Below are positions 53,247 to 64,000 of a stretch of 64,000 nt of DNA, piece after piece. The notes under the pieces are model-generated. The model was not told the origin of the DNA, did not search any database, and saw nothing but the letters and a program-made list of their open reading frames with translations. The stretch comes from Proteles cristata cristata (Eukaryota > Chordata > Mammalia > Carnivora > Hyaenidae). The stretch lies in the NCBI GenBank assembly GCA_017311185.1, contig JAESUZ010002594.1:682001-746000 (forward strand). Direction: 5' to 3'. Each line of letters begins with the position of its first letter. The first letter of the stretch is position 1. A program made the position numbers and the translations under genes.

Positions 53247-53373
53247 GGGTGCTTGGGTGGCTCAGTTGGCTAAGCATCTGACTTTGGCTCAGTTCATGAT
53301 CTTGAGGTTTGTGAGTTTGAGCCCTGCATTGGGCTCTCTGCTGACAGCTCAGAGCCTGGAGCCTGCTTTGGAT

Positions 53374-53415
<42 letters not shown>

Positions 53416-53495
53416 CCTCTCCCACTTATGTTCTGCCTCTCTGTCTCTCTCTCTCAAAAATAAGTATTTTTAAAAATTTTTAGAAAGAAAGAAAG
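53247..53495 (+). mobile_element. SINEC element with long (CT)n
   Basis: Head gggtgcttgggtggctcagt; an uninterrupted CT run of about 17 units near 53378-53412; A-rich end passing into GAAA repeats. Confidence 0.9.
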
Positions 53496-53555
53496 AAAAA
53501 GAAACTCAAGACCTTGAGGCCTGAAGAAGTAGAATGATGTTGCCGTTTCTCTTCA

Positions 53556-53656
53556 ATAACTTTTTTGTTAAAAAAAAAACACGCCTAACGTGGGGCTTGA
53601 ACTCAAACCCTGAGACTGAGTCACATAATGTACTGACTGAGCCAGCCAGGCACCCC
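53556..53656 (-). mobile_element. SINEC fragment, antisense
   Basis: A-rich start, then cctaacgtggggcttgaact and gagccagccaggcacccc. Confidence 0.75.
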
Positions 53657-53965
53657 TAATGTTCCATTTCTTGAGCTGGGAAGGCTACCAGGAGAAGCGG
53701 TTTCCGGGGTGAGTTCAGCAGCTCAGTGTCATTTGTGTTCAGTCATATGACATATCCAAGTAGAGATATACATTTGGGTGTCATCAGTTTATAGCTAGTA
53801 TTTACAATCCCTGGCAGAATGGATGCGATCACCAAGGGAACATATGAAGATAGAAAAGAGAAAAGTCCAAGGACTGAGCCGTGGGGAACTCCAGAGTTTG
53901 AAGGTTAGGGCAGTAAGATCACCAGTAAATGGGGCTGAGAAAGAACAGCAAAGAAAAGGAGAGGG

Positions 53966-54066
53966 GCACCCCACTGGCTCAGTCAGGGAAGCACGCAACT
54001 CTTAATCTTGGGGCTGTAAATGCAAACCCCACATTGGGTGTAGAGGTTACTTAAAAATAAAATCTG
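53966..54066 (+). mobile_element. Short old SINEC
   Basis: Head ggggcaccccactggctcag, body ending gttacttaaaaataaaatc, inserted inside the ancient repeat. Confidence 0.8.
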
Positions 54067-54420
54067 GAGCAAAAAAGGTGGGGGTAGAACCAGGAGATAT
54101 TGTATTTTTGGAGCCACCTAAAGAAGGTATTTCAAGGAGGAGGAGAAAAGAATGATTAACTGTCAAATGCCACTCAAAGGTCAAATAAAAAGAAGCTTGA
54201 GAACTGACCGATGGATTAAGCAAAATGGAGGTCATGGGTGAGCACAATAAAGACAGATTAGCTGGATTGGTGACCACAAGAGCCTGCACGTAGTGGGTTC
54301 AAAAGAATGATGGGGGGGGGGGGAGACAGTGACTGTAGACAATTCTTCCAAGGAGGGAAGGAGAGAGATGGGGTGATACCTGCAGGGGAAACAGGTGAGG
54401 AAAGGACTACTTCAAGATGA

Positions 54421-55030
54421 AGGAATTGCACTATGTTGGTACACCAAGGGGAAAGATCCTGTAGAGAGGAAAATCTCAGGTTGTACCAGAGACAAAAAAA
54501 GTTCTGGAGCCAAATGGTTAAAAAGGTGAGGGGTGTGGTCTAGTTCACAAGTGGAGGGATGTGTAGAGTTCACCCAGAACAGCAGGAGAGGAGGCAGAGT
54601 GAGTGGGCATGGCAGGCAGGCTGTGAAAATCTCTCCAGTTGCTGCAGTGTAAGAAACAAGGTCATCCCCGAAAGTACAAGTGCGGATGATGGAGGGCTGG
54701 AGGTTTGAGGAGAGGGAAGGTAGGACATGGGCATTCAGGGGCCAATCAAGGGACTGAGAGGCCAGAGGGTTGGAAGGCGCATTTACAAGGATACTGAAAT
54801 CAAGAATTAAGATAGCTGTGGGGAGAAGGGGGCAGCAGATGGCTGCAACAGACAGACAGAGGTGGTGGTGGTTTAATCAGAAGGTACTACTACATGTGTG
54901 TGTGTGTACATTACTAGTTCCCCAAAGGCTCCCTCTTAGCTCTCCCCAGGGAATAATTGTTACTATCTGCTTTTATCACCATTGATTCATTCCACATCTT
55001 CTTGAACTTCATATAAAATAAAATCATAGA
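54421..55030. other. Unassigned intergenic DNA
   Basis: No gene or clear repeat seen apart from a short (TG)n at about 54893-54907. Confidence 0.4.
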
Positions 55031-55248
55031 GGGACGCCTGGGTGGCTCAGTCAGTTAAGTGTCCAACTTCAGTTCAAGTCATGATCTCACAGCTTGTGAG
55101 TTCAAGCCCCACATCTGTGCTGACAACTTAGAGCCTGGAGCCTGCTTCAGATTCTGTGTCTCCCTCCCTCTTGGCCCCTCCCTTACTCACAATCTCTCTG
55201 TCTCTGCCTCTCTCAAAACTAAACACTAAAAATTGTTTTAAAAAATAA
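55031..55248 (+). mobile_element. SINEC element
   Basis: Head agggacgcctgggtggctca; CT-rich tail and TTTTAAAAAATAAAG end. Confidence 0.9.
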
Positions 55249-55254
55249 AGTGAA

Positions 55255-55620
55255 CAGTTGAGTGGCATTCAGTATAACACGATGTTATGTACTACCACAT
55301 CTAACTCCAGACATTTTCACCTTCCCAGAAGAAAACCCCATATGCATTAAGTAATTGCTCCAATTCCCCAACTCCCAAGCAATCTGTGGTGTTTCTGTGA
55401 ACTTTCCAATCTGGTTATTTCATATAAAGGGAATCATACAATATATGACCTTTTATATCTAGCTTCTTTCACTTGGCAGAATGTTTCTAAATTCATCCAA
55501 GAAATTCTTAATTTTAATAAAGTCTAATTTACCAACCTTTCATTTACAGTGAGTGTTTTTGTGTTCTGGTTAAGGTTGAGATTTTTTTTTCTAGAACCTT
55601 TATTTGTTTTACTTTTCACA
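55255..55620. mobile_element. Old L1-type remnant
   Basis: Phrases atttcatataaagggaatca and tagcttctttcacttggcag are typical of old L1 3' regions; no coding frame. Confidence 0.5.
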
Positions 55621-55740
55621 TTTAAATTCAATGATCTATTATGAATAAATGCATATGGTGTGAGGTTAGGGATCATAGGGTTTTTTTTCCCACTATATGG
55701 ATATTCACCATTTGTTGAAAAGATACCTGGGTAGCACCTT

Positions 55741-55995
55741 GGGGCACCTGGATGGCTCAGTAGATTAAGTGTCCATCTCTTGATTTCTGCTCAGGTCATG
55801 ATTCCAAGGTCATGGGATCAAGCCCCATGTTGGGCTCTGTACTGTGTGGGGAGTCTGCTTAAGATTCTCCCTCTCCCCCCCTCCCTCTGTTTCTTTCTCT
55901 CTCTCACACACACACCTTCTCTCTCTCACCCTCTGTCATTTTCCCAAACATTTGTGCGCATGTGTGCATGCTGTCTCTCTCTTTAAAAAAAAGAA
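55741..55995 (+). mobile_element. SINEC element
   Basis: Head ggggcacctggatggctcag, a mixed CT/CA-rich tail (near 55870-55950), then AAAAAAAAGAAAAAG. Confidence 0.88.
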
Positions 55996-57500
55996 AAAGA
56001 AGAAATAAAAGAAGACCATCCTCTCCCCCCACCAAGTTGCAATGTAGTAGCACTGTGTTCTTGAAATGAAGAGTTCCAGTAGTAACCAGTAACTTCCTGA
56101 TATACTCCCCACTTCCTGGTCATGGCAAAGATGGCAGCTTCCCTGGCAGACTGGTTCCGCCATTTTCTGAGAATCACTCCCGGAGGCCCAGGCTAGAGCC
56201 CTCCCCCGTGGCCCTTCCAAGCACTTCTCAAACACCCAATTCTATAAATTGAATTTCTTTCTTCTTAAGGTTGGGTTTTGGTTTTTGCACTGAACCCTGA
56301 CCAATCAAGCCCTCACACTTGTGCGTGCTACTCATTAGGCTGGTCCCCAGTACTGCTGGTGCATATGTTGTTGCCTGGAGCTTAAATTTGTCTAATTTTC
56401 CCAGCAGCTGCCTTGTTACTGGGTAGGTGGAACTATGTACCAAAGAAGGAAAAAGCCTTCTTGTGGTTTATTTTGGACTGTTGCCCCCAAGGGAAAAATG
56501 AGCCACTGCAACGGCCATAAGTGAGTGTGCCGAGTGTAGCCCAAGTCAGCTCAGTTTCATCCTACACCACAGTTCTCACCCGGGTAGGCTCACCATTCAG
56601 ACAATAGAAGGCCTCACACTCCCTGACCTCAAAACACCTTCGTCAATCCATACCTCTCCCTGTACCCCATCCACAAACATCAGCACCTTGGCCTCCCGGC
56701 TCTGCGGGTGTGCTACCCCAATCTCCCACCTGAGTTCTGGAGTGCCACCCGGAAATGCCACAGACGCTCCCCAGGCCCCACGGTGAGAACCAGTTCACGT
56801 TGTCTCATCCCTGGATTTGCATTTCAGGGAGAGTTACCACCACTCACCCACACACAGAAATCTGGGAGGCATCGTTTACTCATCCCTCTTCCCTGTCGCC
56901 GGTGCTGACCAAGCCTTGACAGTTCTGCCTCCTTAATAGTTCTCATACCTGCCTCCCAAGCCATAGTCACCGCCCTTGTTTCAGCTGGCACCCCCTTCTC
57001 ACCTGGTTGTGTGCCCTCCTCCTTGCCCTGCCCCGAGAATTGTTTTCTATAAAACAAAACTAATCATATTCAGAAGCTTAAAACCCGTCCTTCTCTCCAA
57101 ATGCCTGCGCACTCGAAGATGCACAGATGCGGGTGAAGTAAAGACAGTTTTACGCCAACAGAAACAGAGAACTGAATGCCAGCATATTCCCCCATAAGAA
57201 CTCTTACGGGATTGGCAGCTCTTTCTGCCCACGGGTCCTGTCCCTGTGCTTTAATAAAATCACCTAAAAGGAAAAAAAAAATAACATTACAGGATTGCCT
57301 TCTGGGAAAAGACAAACTATTTCAGAAAGGTCTATGAAGCAAAATTTTGTGAGAAAAAAATTAATAAATTTGTGGGTAAGGCTAATGACCATACCTGACT
57401 CATGTAGTGTAAAAGCAGGACAGATTTTTGGGTATAAAGGATATGCTATATATACTCATTTGGTTTTGCTCCTTCCTGAAATCTACTGAAATGATAAAAA
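55996..57500. other. Unassigned intergenic DNA with a LINE-like stretch
   Basis: 56000-56550 has no clear assignment. 56850-57010 (aaatctgggaggcatcgttt, aagccatagtcaccgccctt) resembles an old LINE2-type repeat. No ORF with a recognised product. Confidence 0.4.
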
Positions 57501-57512
57501 AGGAGTTTTTGA

Positions 57513-57730
57513 GGGGCGCCTGGGTGGCTTAGTTGGTTAAGCGTCCGACTTTCGCTTGGGTCATGATCTCGCGGTTCGTGGGTTCGAGCCCCGCGTCGGG
57601 CTCCGTGCTGACTGCCAGCTCAGAGCCTGGAGCCTGTTTCAGTCTGTGACTCCCTCTCTCTCTGACCCTCCCCTGCTCACGCTGTCTCTCTCTCTCTTCT
57701 AGAAATAAATAAAAATATTTAAAAAAAAAA
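57513..57730 (+). mobile_element. Young SINEC copy
   Basis: Head ggggcgcctgggtggcttag, young-type diagnostic actttcgcttgg. Perfect duplication AAGGAGTTTTTGA at 57500-57512 and 57731-57743. Confidence 0.96.
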
Positions 57731-57743
57731 AAGGAGTTTTTGA

Positions 57744-58587
57744 GAAAACATAAGCTCACGAAGACACAGAATGGAAAGTGACATTCTGGAAGCTAGAAAG
57801 CCAATTAATGTATGTAACTGACTGCACAGAACAAAGAAAACTGAATTCTAAGTCAGAGGCCAGAAGCTGGAAGACAAGTTGGTTAGATGGCGAGTCCCGA
57901 ACCCCATGATCATCAGGCATCGGCAACGCTAGGTATCTCTGACGGGCATGCTAAAGGCAGGGTGGAAAATAGGAAAACTGTTTGAAACTCTAAGGAGGGT
58001 TGTGTCCTAGGTCCCTTGCTTCATTCCATGCTCTTCTGTGACGGTCCCTCCTCCGCCATGGCAGAAAGGTGGAGTTTTGTGCTCCAGAGAGGGCAAGAGT
58101 ATAGTCCTAAAAAAAAAAGGACCGAAATAACATTTACATCCTGAATTCTGAGAACCCCAGCCCTTTCCCCAAACCCAGTACCCACAATGCTAGCGATCAG
58201 AACCACACGTTCCCAGTAGGAGACTGGAATATGCTTGCTTGGAAGACTCTGATCTAAAGATACTGACGTTGGGGATTCCCGCAGGAAAAGGCCTGGCTAG
58301 ATCATGCTAGAAAGAACCTTCCAGCTAACAACTCTCCAACTAAGGCTCAAAAATATTGTCTCCCACACACCCCAGAGACAGTAAAACTTGGAGAAGGTAA
58401 AACCCTGCCCTGCCAATTCATGAGGCTGAGATAAGACAGACAGAAAGTTCCCCCCACCCCCACCAGGTTAACAAGAAACTCTATTTCTCCCAAGGTACAT
58501 GGCAATAAAGTTCCTAACATCTCCCCGTCTGTGACTACTGCTTTCTCACTCACTGAGAAACCTTGTTCTCTAAACTCATAGGCCATT
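57744..58587. other. Unassigned intergenic DNA
   Basis: Unique-looking sequence between two young SINEs; nothing recognised. Confidence 0.4.
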
Positions 58588-58603
58588 AGAAACATTGCTG
58601 TTT

Positions 58604-58827
58604 GGGGCGCCTGGGTGGCTTAGTCGGTTAAGCGTCCGACTTTCGCTCAGGTCATGATCTCGCAGTTCGTGAGTTCGAGCCCCGCGTCGGGCTCTGTGCT
58701 GACTGCCAGCTCAGAGCCTGGAGCCTGTTTCAGTCTGTGACTCCTCTCTCTCTCTGACCCTCCCTGCTCACGCTGTCTCTCTCTCCTAAAAATAAATTAA
58801 AAAAAAACAAACATTAAAAAAAAAAAA
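58604..58827 (+). mobile_element. Young SINEC copy
   Basis: Young type. Perfect 16-bp duplication AGAAACATTGCTGTTT at 58588-58603 and 58828-58843. Confidence 0.97.
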
Positions 58828-58843
58828 AGAAACATTGCTGTTT

Positions 58844-59632
58844 GAAAGCATATCAGTAAGAATGAATCACTCTCTTTTTGCCTGAAGGATTCGAGTCACC
58901 TTGAGACAGAGAAGCAGCTTTGGTTTACACCCCGGGTGCTGGGCTGCAGATAAGGGGTTTCTGGACACAGCATTCATTTAAATTTCACCTGAGCCTTACC
59001 CTCGCCCCAAGTCCTGTCGTGCATGTAGCTCTTCCTCTGGGGAGGGACCTGACAGTTCCTCTGGTCCCAGGTCTCCCCACTGCCCCACAGGCCGGTACCC
59101 CCAAGTTGGCTGTTGGCTGGCCGGGCCAGGGCAACTCTTTCAGAGAAGACTAGAGGCTTTGGAACCAAGTAAGAAGCAAACCGAAAATGAGGTCCAGTGG
59201 AATATGGGAAATGGGATCGACGCGGGCAAGAAGCAAGGAGAATTGCGGGATGAGAGTGAAGGGAAGTGACGGGGGAGAGGCCAAAGAAGTCAGAGAGGAT
59301 CAGTTCAGGAGCTTTCAGGAAAGACGGGGCGGGGGTGGGGGGGTGGGGGGGATTGATGGTGATGTCAGAGGAAATGCAGACAGATGGAGAAGAGTTTAAG
59401 AAGACATAAAACACTTCAAGGAAGGAAAAGTATCACAGGGACACGTCTATGAATGATATTTACATAGTCGAAATAATGTCAGTTCTGAAGAGTTCTTTAA
59501 CCAAAGTTGTTATATAATTATATGGAGGAAGTGGGGGGGGGGACGGTGAGAAAATGGAACACATGAGCCCTTATTCTCCAATTTAGAAATCCATGCGTCA
59601 TATTAAAAAGTAAAAAATCAAGTATTCACAAT
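58844..59632. other. Unassigned intergenic DNA
   Basis: Nothing recognised; includes G-rich runs near 59330-59350 and 59535. Confidence 0.4.
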
Positions 59633-59647
59633 ATAAGATGTTATTTA

Positions 59648-59879
59648 TTTATTTATTTACTTATTTATTTTCAAATGTTTTATTTATTTCTAGGAGAGAG
59701 AGAGACAACATGAGCAGGGGAGGGTCAGAGAGAAAGGGAGTCACAGACTCTGAAACAGGCTCCAGGCTCTGAGCTGGCAGTCAGCACAGAGCCCGACGCG
59801 GGGCTCGAACCCACGAACCGTGAGATCACGACCTAAGCGAAAGTCAGACGCTTAACCAACTAACCCACCCAGGTGCCCC
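59648..59879 (-). mobile_element. Young SINEC copy, antisense
   Basis: Left end is a (TTTA)n tail. Duplication ATAAGATGTTATTTA at 59633-59647 and 59880-59894. Confidence 0.95.
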
Positions 59880-60075
59880 ATAAGATGTTATTTAGAAATG
59901 CGGACGTAACTGGTAAACTTCGAGGTGCAAGATTTGAAAGTGGCTACTTCTGGGTAGGGGAAAATGCAGACAGTGGGCTGGGATGTGTGGCTTTTAACAA
60001 GTATTGTAACTGTTTAACTCCAAATTATGTGCATGTATAACTTTAAAAAAATGAAAACAACAAAAGATAGAACTC

Positions 60076-60237
60076 AGTTAAGCCTCCAGCTCTCAGTTTT
60101 GGCTCAGGTCATAATCTCACAGTTCATGAGTTCGAGATCTGTGTTGGGCTCTGTGCTGACAGTGTAGAGCCTGCTTGGGATTCTCCCTCTCCTTTTCCCT
60201 TTACCCCACCCCCCACCCAGTAAATAAATTTTAAAAA
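60076..60237 (+). mobile_element. 5'-truncated SINEC
   Basis: Lacks the head; begins at cagttaagcctccagctctc. Flanked by AAAAGATAGAACT on both sides, so truncation occurred at insertion and not later. Confidence 0.85.
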
Positions 60238-60311
60238 AGAAAAGATAGAACTAAAATCTTGAGCATAACTGCATATTAGTTGGGACGGGTTAATTAAGGT
60301 AGTCTAGGTTT

Positions 60312-60536
60312 ATTTTTCTTATTTTTTTAATGTTTTATTTATTTCTAGGAAAGAGAGAGAGAGACAGCATGAGCAGGGGAGGGTCAGAGAGAGAGGGAGT
60401 CACAGACTGAAACAGGCTCCAGGCTCTGAGCTGGCAGTCAGCACAGAGCGCGACGCGGGGCTCGAACCCACGAACCGCGAGATCATGACCTAAGCGAAAG
60501 TCAGACGCTTAACCGACTAAGCCACCCAGGCTCCCC
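60312..60536 (-). mobile_element. Young SINEC copy, antisense
   Basis: Perfect 16-bp duplication AAGGTAGTCTAGGTTT at 60296-60311 and 60537-60552. Confidence 0.96.
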
Positions 60537-60721
60537 AAGGTAGTCTAGGTTTTTAATTTTGATTGTTAAATTAAATAGTCAAGCTAAATTGTTTCATTTT
60601 AACATTAGTAAAATAAGAGTATATAATTTCCAAGCAGAAAAAATGAATGGAGGGGGACTCAGATAGTCCAATAGAAGACAAGAAAGGAGAAAATAAATAA
60701 AGACTAAAAAAATTCTGGACA

Positions 60722-60952
60722 GGGGCGCCTGGGTGGCTTAGTCGGTTAAGCGTCCGACTTTCGCTTAGGTCATGATCTCGCGGTTCGTGGGTTCGGGCCC
60801 CGCGTCGGGCTCTGTGCTGACTGCCAGCTCAGAGCCTGGAGCCTGTTTCAGTCTGTGACTCCCTCTCTCTCTGACCCTCCCCTGCTCACGCTGTCTCTCT
60901 CTCTCTCTCCTAGAAATAAATAAAATAAAAACATTTAAAAAAAATAATAAAA
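60722..60952 (+). mobile_element. Young SINEC copy
   Basis: Young type with long A-rich tail; duplication AAAAAATTCTGGACA(G) ends at 60721 and again near 60967. Confidence 0.95.
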
Positions 60953-60987
60953 AAAAAATTCTGGACAGATGAAAACCACAAAACAAA

Positions 60988-61115
60988 GGGGCACCTGGGT
61001 GGTTCAGTCCGTTAAGCATCTGAGCCTTGATTTCGACTTGGGTCATGATTCCAGGGTCATAGGATCGAGCTCCGAATTGGGCTCAGCATGGAGTGGAGCA
61101 TGGAGCCTGCTTAAG

Positions 61116-61151
<36 letters not shown>

Positions 61152-61200
61152 TGCCCCTCCCTTGCTCTCTCTCTCTCAAATAACAAAAATAAATTTAGAA
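60988..61200 (+). mobile_element. SINEC element leading into microsatellite
   Basis: Head ggggcacctgggtggttcag, CT run of about 14 units, tail AAATAACAAAAATAAATTTAG, then purine repeats. Confidence 0.9.
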
Positions 61201-61205
61201 GAATG

Positions 61206-61517
<312 letters not shown>

Positions 61518-61522
61518 CCAAT

Positions 61523-61746
61523 GGGGCACCTGGGTGGCTCAGTTGGTTAAGCTTCCGACTTTGGCTCGGGTCATGATCTCGCAGTTCGTGGGTTCGAGCC
61601 CCACGTCGGGTTCTGTGCTGACAGCTCAGAACCTGGAACCTGTTTCAGATTCTGTATCTCCCTCTCTCTCTGACCCTCTCCTGCTCATGCTGTCTCTCTG
61701 TCTCTCAGGAATAAATAAAAAACATTAAATAAATAAATAAAATAAT
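61523..61746 (+). mobile_element. SINEC element
   Basis: Head ggggcacctgggtggctcag; GAAAACCA flanks at about 61513 and 61747. Confidence 0.92.
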
Positions 61747-62058
61747 GAAAACCACCAAAAAAACATTTGCTAGAAATGAATCCAATGATATCATAATGAT
61801 AATCAATGTAAATAAAGTAAATTTTCCAGTTAAAAGTCAATCTTTATTTATTAGGCTAAATACAAATTAATATCCAGCTATATATTGATTATAAGACACA
61901 TATCTAAAACATAAAAAATATAAAGGTTCAAAGTAGAAGAATAGAAAATATATGTGTGCCAGGCAAATACTAACCAAAAGAAAGTTAGTGTAGATGTATT
62001 AATATATATGTATGGAATAAAATAAAATAAAATTTGTAACAAAAATTACTTACAGATA

Positions 62059-62284
62059 GGGGCGCCTGGGTGGCTTAGTCGGTTGAGTGTCCGACTTTCG
62101 CTTAGGTCATGATCTCGCGGTTCATGGGTTCGAGCCCCGCGTGGGGCTCTGTGCTGACTGCCAGCTCAGAGCCTGGAGCCTGTTTCGGAGTCTGTCACTC
62201 CCTCTCTCTCTGACCCTCCCCTGCTCACGCTGTCTCTCTCTCTCTCTCTCCTAGAAATAAATAAAACATTGAAAAAAAATTTAA
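62059..62284 (+). mobile_element. Young SINEC copy
   Basis: Perfect 18-bp duplication AAAAATTACTTACAGATA at 62041-62058 and 62285-62302. Confidence 0.97.
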
Positions 62285-62369
62285 AAAAATTACTTACAGA
62301 TAAAAAGAGCTACTATACTGATTTGTTTCAATTCACCACAAAGATATGATTATTATAAATCTGTTTTTT

Positions 62370-62585
62370 ATTTTTTTAAATGTTTAATGTTTTATTTATT
62401 TTTGAGAGAGACAGAGTGTGATAAGGGGAGAGGCAGAGAAAGAGGAAGACATGGAATCCGAAGCAGGTTCCAGGCTCTGAGCTGTCAGCACAGAGCCTGA
62501 TGTGGGGCTCGAATGCATGAACTGCAAGATCATGACCTGAGCCAAAGCCAGACACTTTAACCAACTGAGCCACCCAGGTGCCCCT
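62370..62585 (-). mobile_element. SINEC element, antisense
   Basis: Poly-T and tttatttatttttgagagag at left, gccacccaggtgcccc at right; flanks are weakly similar. Confidence 0.9.
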
Positions 62586-62599
62586 ATAATGCTCTTTTG

Positions 62600-62623
62600 T
62601 AAATTAAAAAAATATATATTTAT

Positions 62624-62658
<35 letters not shown>

Positions 62659-63068
62659 GTGCAGAGGTGAGGCAGAGAGAGAGAATCTCAAGCAGACTCC
62701 AGGCTGTCAGCACAGAGCCCGATGCAGGGCTTGAACCCACGAACCGTGAGATCATGACCTGAGCTGAAACCAAGAGTCAGACGCTTTAACAACAGAGCCA
62801 CCCATGGGGCGCCTGGGTGGCTTAGCCGGTTGAGCATCCGACTTTCGCTTAGATCATGATCTCATGGATCGTAGGTTCGAGTCCCACGTCGGGCTCTGTG
62901 CTGACTGCCAGCTCAGAGCCTGGAGCCTGTTTCTGAGTCTGTGTCTCCCTCTCTCTCTGATCCTCCCCTGCTCATGCTGTCTCTCTCTCTCCTAGAAATA
63001 AATAAAAAACATTAAGGAAAAAAATTTAAAAAACAAAAAACAAAAAACAGAGCCACCCAGGTATCCTG
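62600..63068 (-). mobile_element. SINEC, antisense, split by a young SINEC
   Basis: The body at 62600-62804 stops within the head (aacagagccaccca) and resumes at 63046 (aacagagccacccaggtatcc). The break is the element at 62806-63045. Confidence 0.9.
62806..63045 (+). mobile_element. Young SINEC nested in an older SINEC
   Basis: Young type. The duplication AACAGAGCCACCCA (62791-62804, 63046-63059) is part of the host SINE head. Confidence 0.95.
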
Positions 63069-63250
63069 TGTTGTTAATAATATAGTTTCAACTTTATCAA
63101 GAAAAAATTGACAGACCTTCCAGGAGAGATTGATAAATCCACCACACTTGTGGGAAATCTTAACATATATCTCTCAGTTAATTGATGGATCAAGAAAACA
63201 GAACAAGTATACATAACTGTATGTTTTTCATTAAGAATATAGAAGAATCA

Positions 63251-63481
63251 GGGGCGCCTGGGTGGCTCAGTTGGTTAAGCATCCGACTTCGGCTCAGGTC
63301 ATGATCTCACAGTTCGTGACTTCGAGCCCCGCGTCTGGCTCTGTGCTGACTGCCAGCTCAGAGCCTGGAGCCTGTTTCAGGTTCTGTATCTCCCTCTCTC
63401 TCTGACCCTCCCCTGCTCTCTCTCTCTCTCCCCCCCCTCAGAAATAAATAAATTTTTCAAAAAATATAAAAAAAATTTTTA
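63251..63481 (+). mobile_element. SINEC copy with perfect duplication
   Basis: Head ggggcgcctgggtggctcag; 18-bp duplication AAGAATATAGAAGAATCA at 63233-63250 and 63482-63499. Confidence 0.96.
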
Positions 63482-63597
63482 AAGAATATAGAAGAATCAA
63501 ACTACACAATTAAAGTTTTGACATAAGAACTTATATAAAGCCCTTCAGTCAATCACTAAAGAATACATATTCTTTTCTCATACACATACAACACTCG

Positions 63598-63775
63598 AAA
63601 AGATTTATTGAGATATAACTGACATATGATAAACTGCACACATTTAAAAGGTATAATTTGATAAGTTTCTTTTCTTAATTAAAAGTTAGGTAAGTTTCAC
63701 CTTAGTATGCCTCCACGGAACCATCACCACCGTCAAGATAATGAACGTATATTCATCAATCCGAGAAGGTTGCCC
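63598..63775. mobile_element. Old L1-type remnant
   Basis: Contains gagatataactgacatatga and accgtcaagataatgaacgt, characteristic of old L1 3' regions. The rest to 64000 is unassigned. Confidence 0.6.
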
Positions 63776-64000
63776 CTGTTATCTTGGGTGACAGTGCAAC
63801 TGGTTTAAAGATGACGTTTTCCACCTCTTGCAGCCGCTTGTGACTGGGTGACTTCTAGGCATATAAGCATAAAAAGATGTGAGTGCTGTTTACGGGACGG
63901 ATCCTCACGGAAAGCTCTCCTTAAAGAAGGCAGACAGCTGGCATGTACCCTTTTCAGTCCTTTTGATCCCTTTTCCCTTCTTCCCACTTTCTGTGTGCTG

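Larger units (their letters stand above)
51087..54420 (+). mobile_element. Ancient LINE2-like repeat, split by later insertions
   Basis: Segments 51100-51300 (gcactgaggatacaacagta), 51885-52190 (gagaaggtggcattcaagta) and 53675-54420 (tccaaggactgagccgtggg, atggaggtcatgggtgagca) match, in order, one long old mammalian repeat that I recognise from its wording and assign only tentatively to the LINE2 class. The gaps hold L1 and SINE insertions listed separately. Confidence 0.5.

Overview
This is a mammalian nuclear window from a carnivoran, most likely a feliform (the cat, hyena, mongoose and civet branch). At least 35 tRNA-derived SINEC copies are present. Their body (tRNA-like A and B boxes, then a stretch of the type gctctgtgctgac, then a CT-rich tail and AAATAAATAAA) differs from the dog-type SINEC_Cf as I remember it. 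The genes have normal vertebrate split structures with GT-AG introns, CpG-rich promoters and AATAAA signals. I identified genes by recognising translated exons and checking splice-site phases; no alignment was run.

Layout. (1) 1-5055, + strand: the 3' part of RFX5, eight coding exons plus the 3' UTR; the first roughly 39 codons lie before the window. (2) About 5.1-13.4 kb: intergenic DNA with old LINE, MIR and SINE remnants. (3) About 13.4-39.96 kb, + strand: PI4KB complete, with a CpG promoter and non-coding exon near 14.3-14.5 kb, a 7.9-kb intron 1, and eleven coding exons adding up to 816 codons plus stop. (4) About 39.9-48.75 kb, - strand: ZNF687 complete, with eight coding exons adding up to 1236 codons plus stop and a non-coding first exon in a CpG promoter. 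(5) 49-64 kb: intergenic, with a second promoter-like GC-rich block near 49.4-49.95 kb and then a dense pile of SINEs, LINE fragments and a 260-nt homopurine microsatellite. The order RFX5 - PI4KB - ZNF687 corresponds, flipped, to the human 1q21.3 arrangement.

The three genes are neighbours and not an operon. RFX5 is the DNA-binding subunit of the RFX complex on MHC class II promoters, PI4KB makes Golgi PI4P, and ZNF687 is a zinc-finger transcription cofactor. PI4KB and ZNF687 are convergent, and their poly(A) signals lie so close together that the mature 3' ends probably overlap.

I found no new gene system. The most informative unexplained structures are: an inverted SINE pair in PI4KB intron 1 whose target-site duplications show that the spacer was later inverted; a 71-bp GC-rich insert with perfect 14-bp duplications and no poly(A) tail; a fold-back palindrome at a SINE tail; a target site hit twice by SINEs in opposite orientation; a minor-spliceosome (U12-type) intron inside the RFX5 DNA-binding domain; and the overlapping gene ends.
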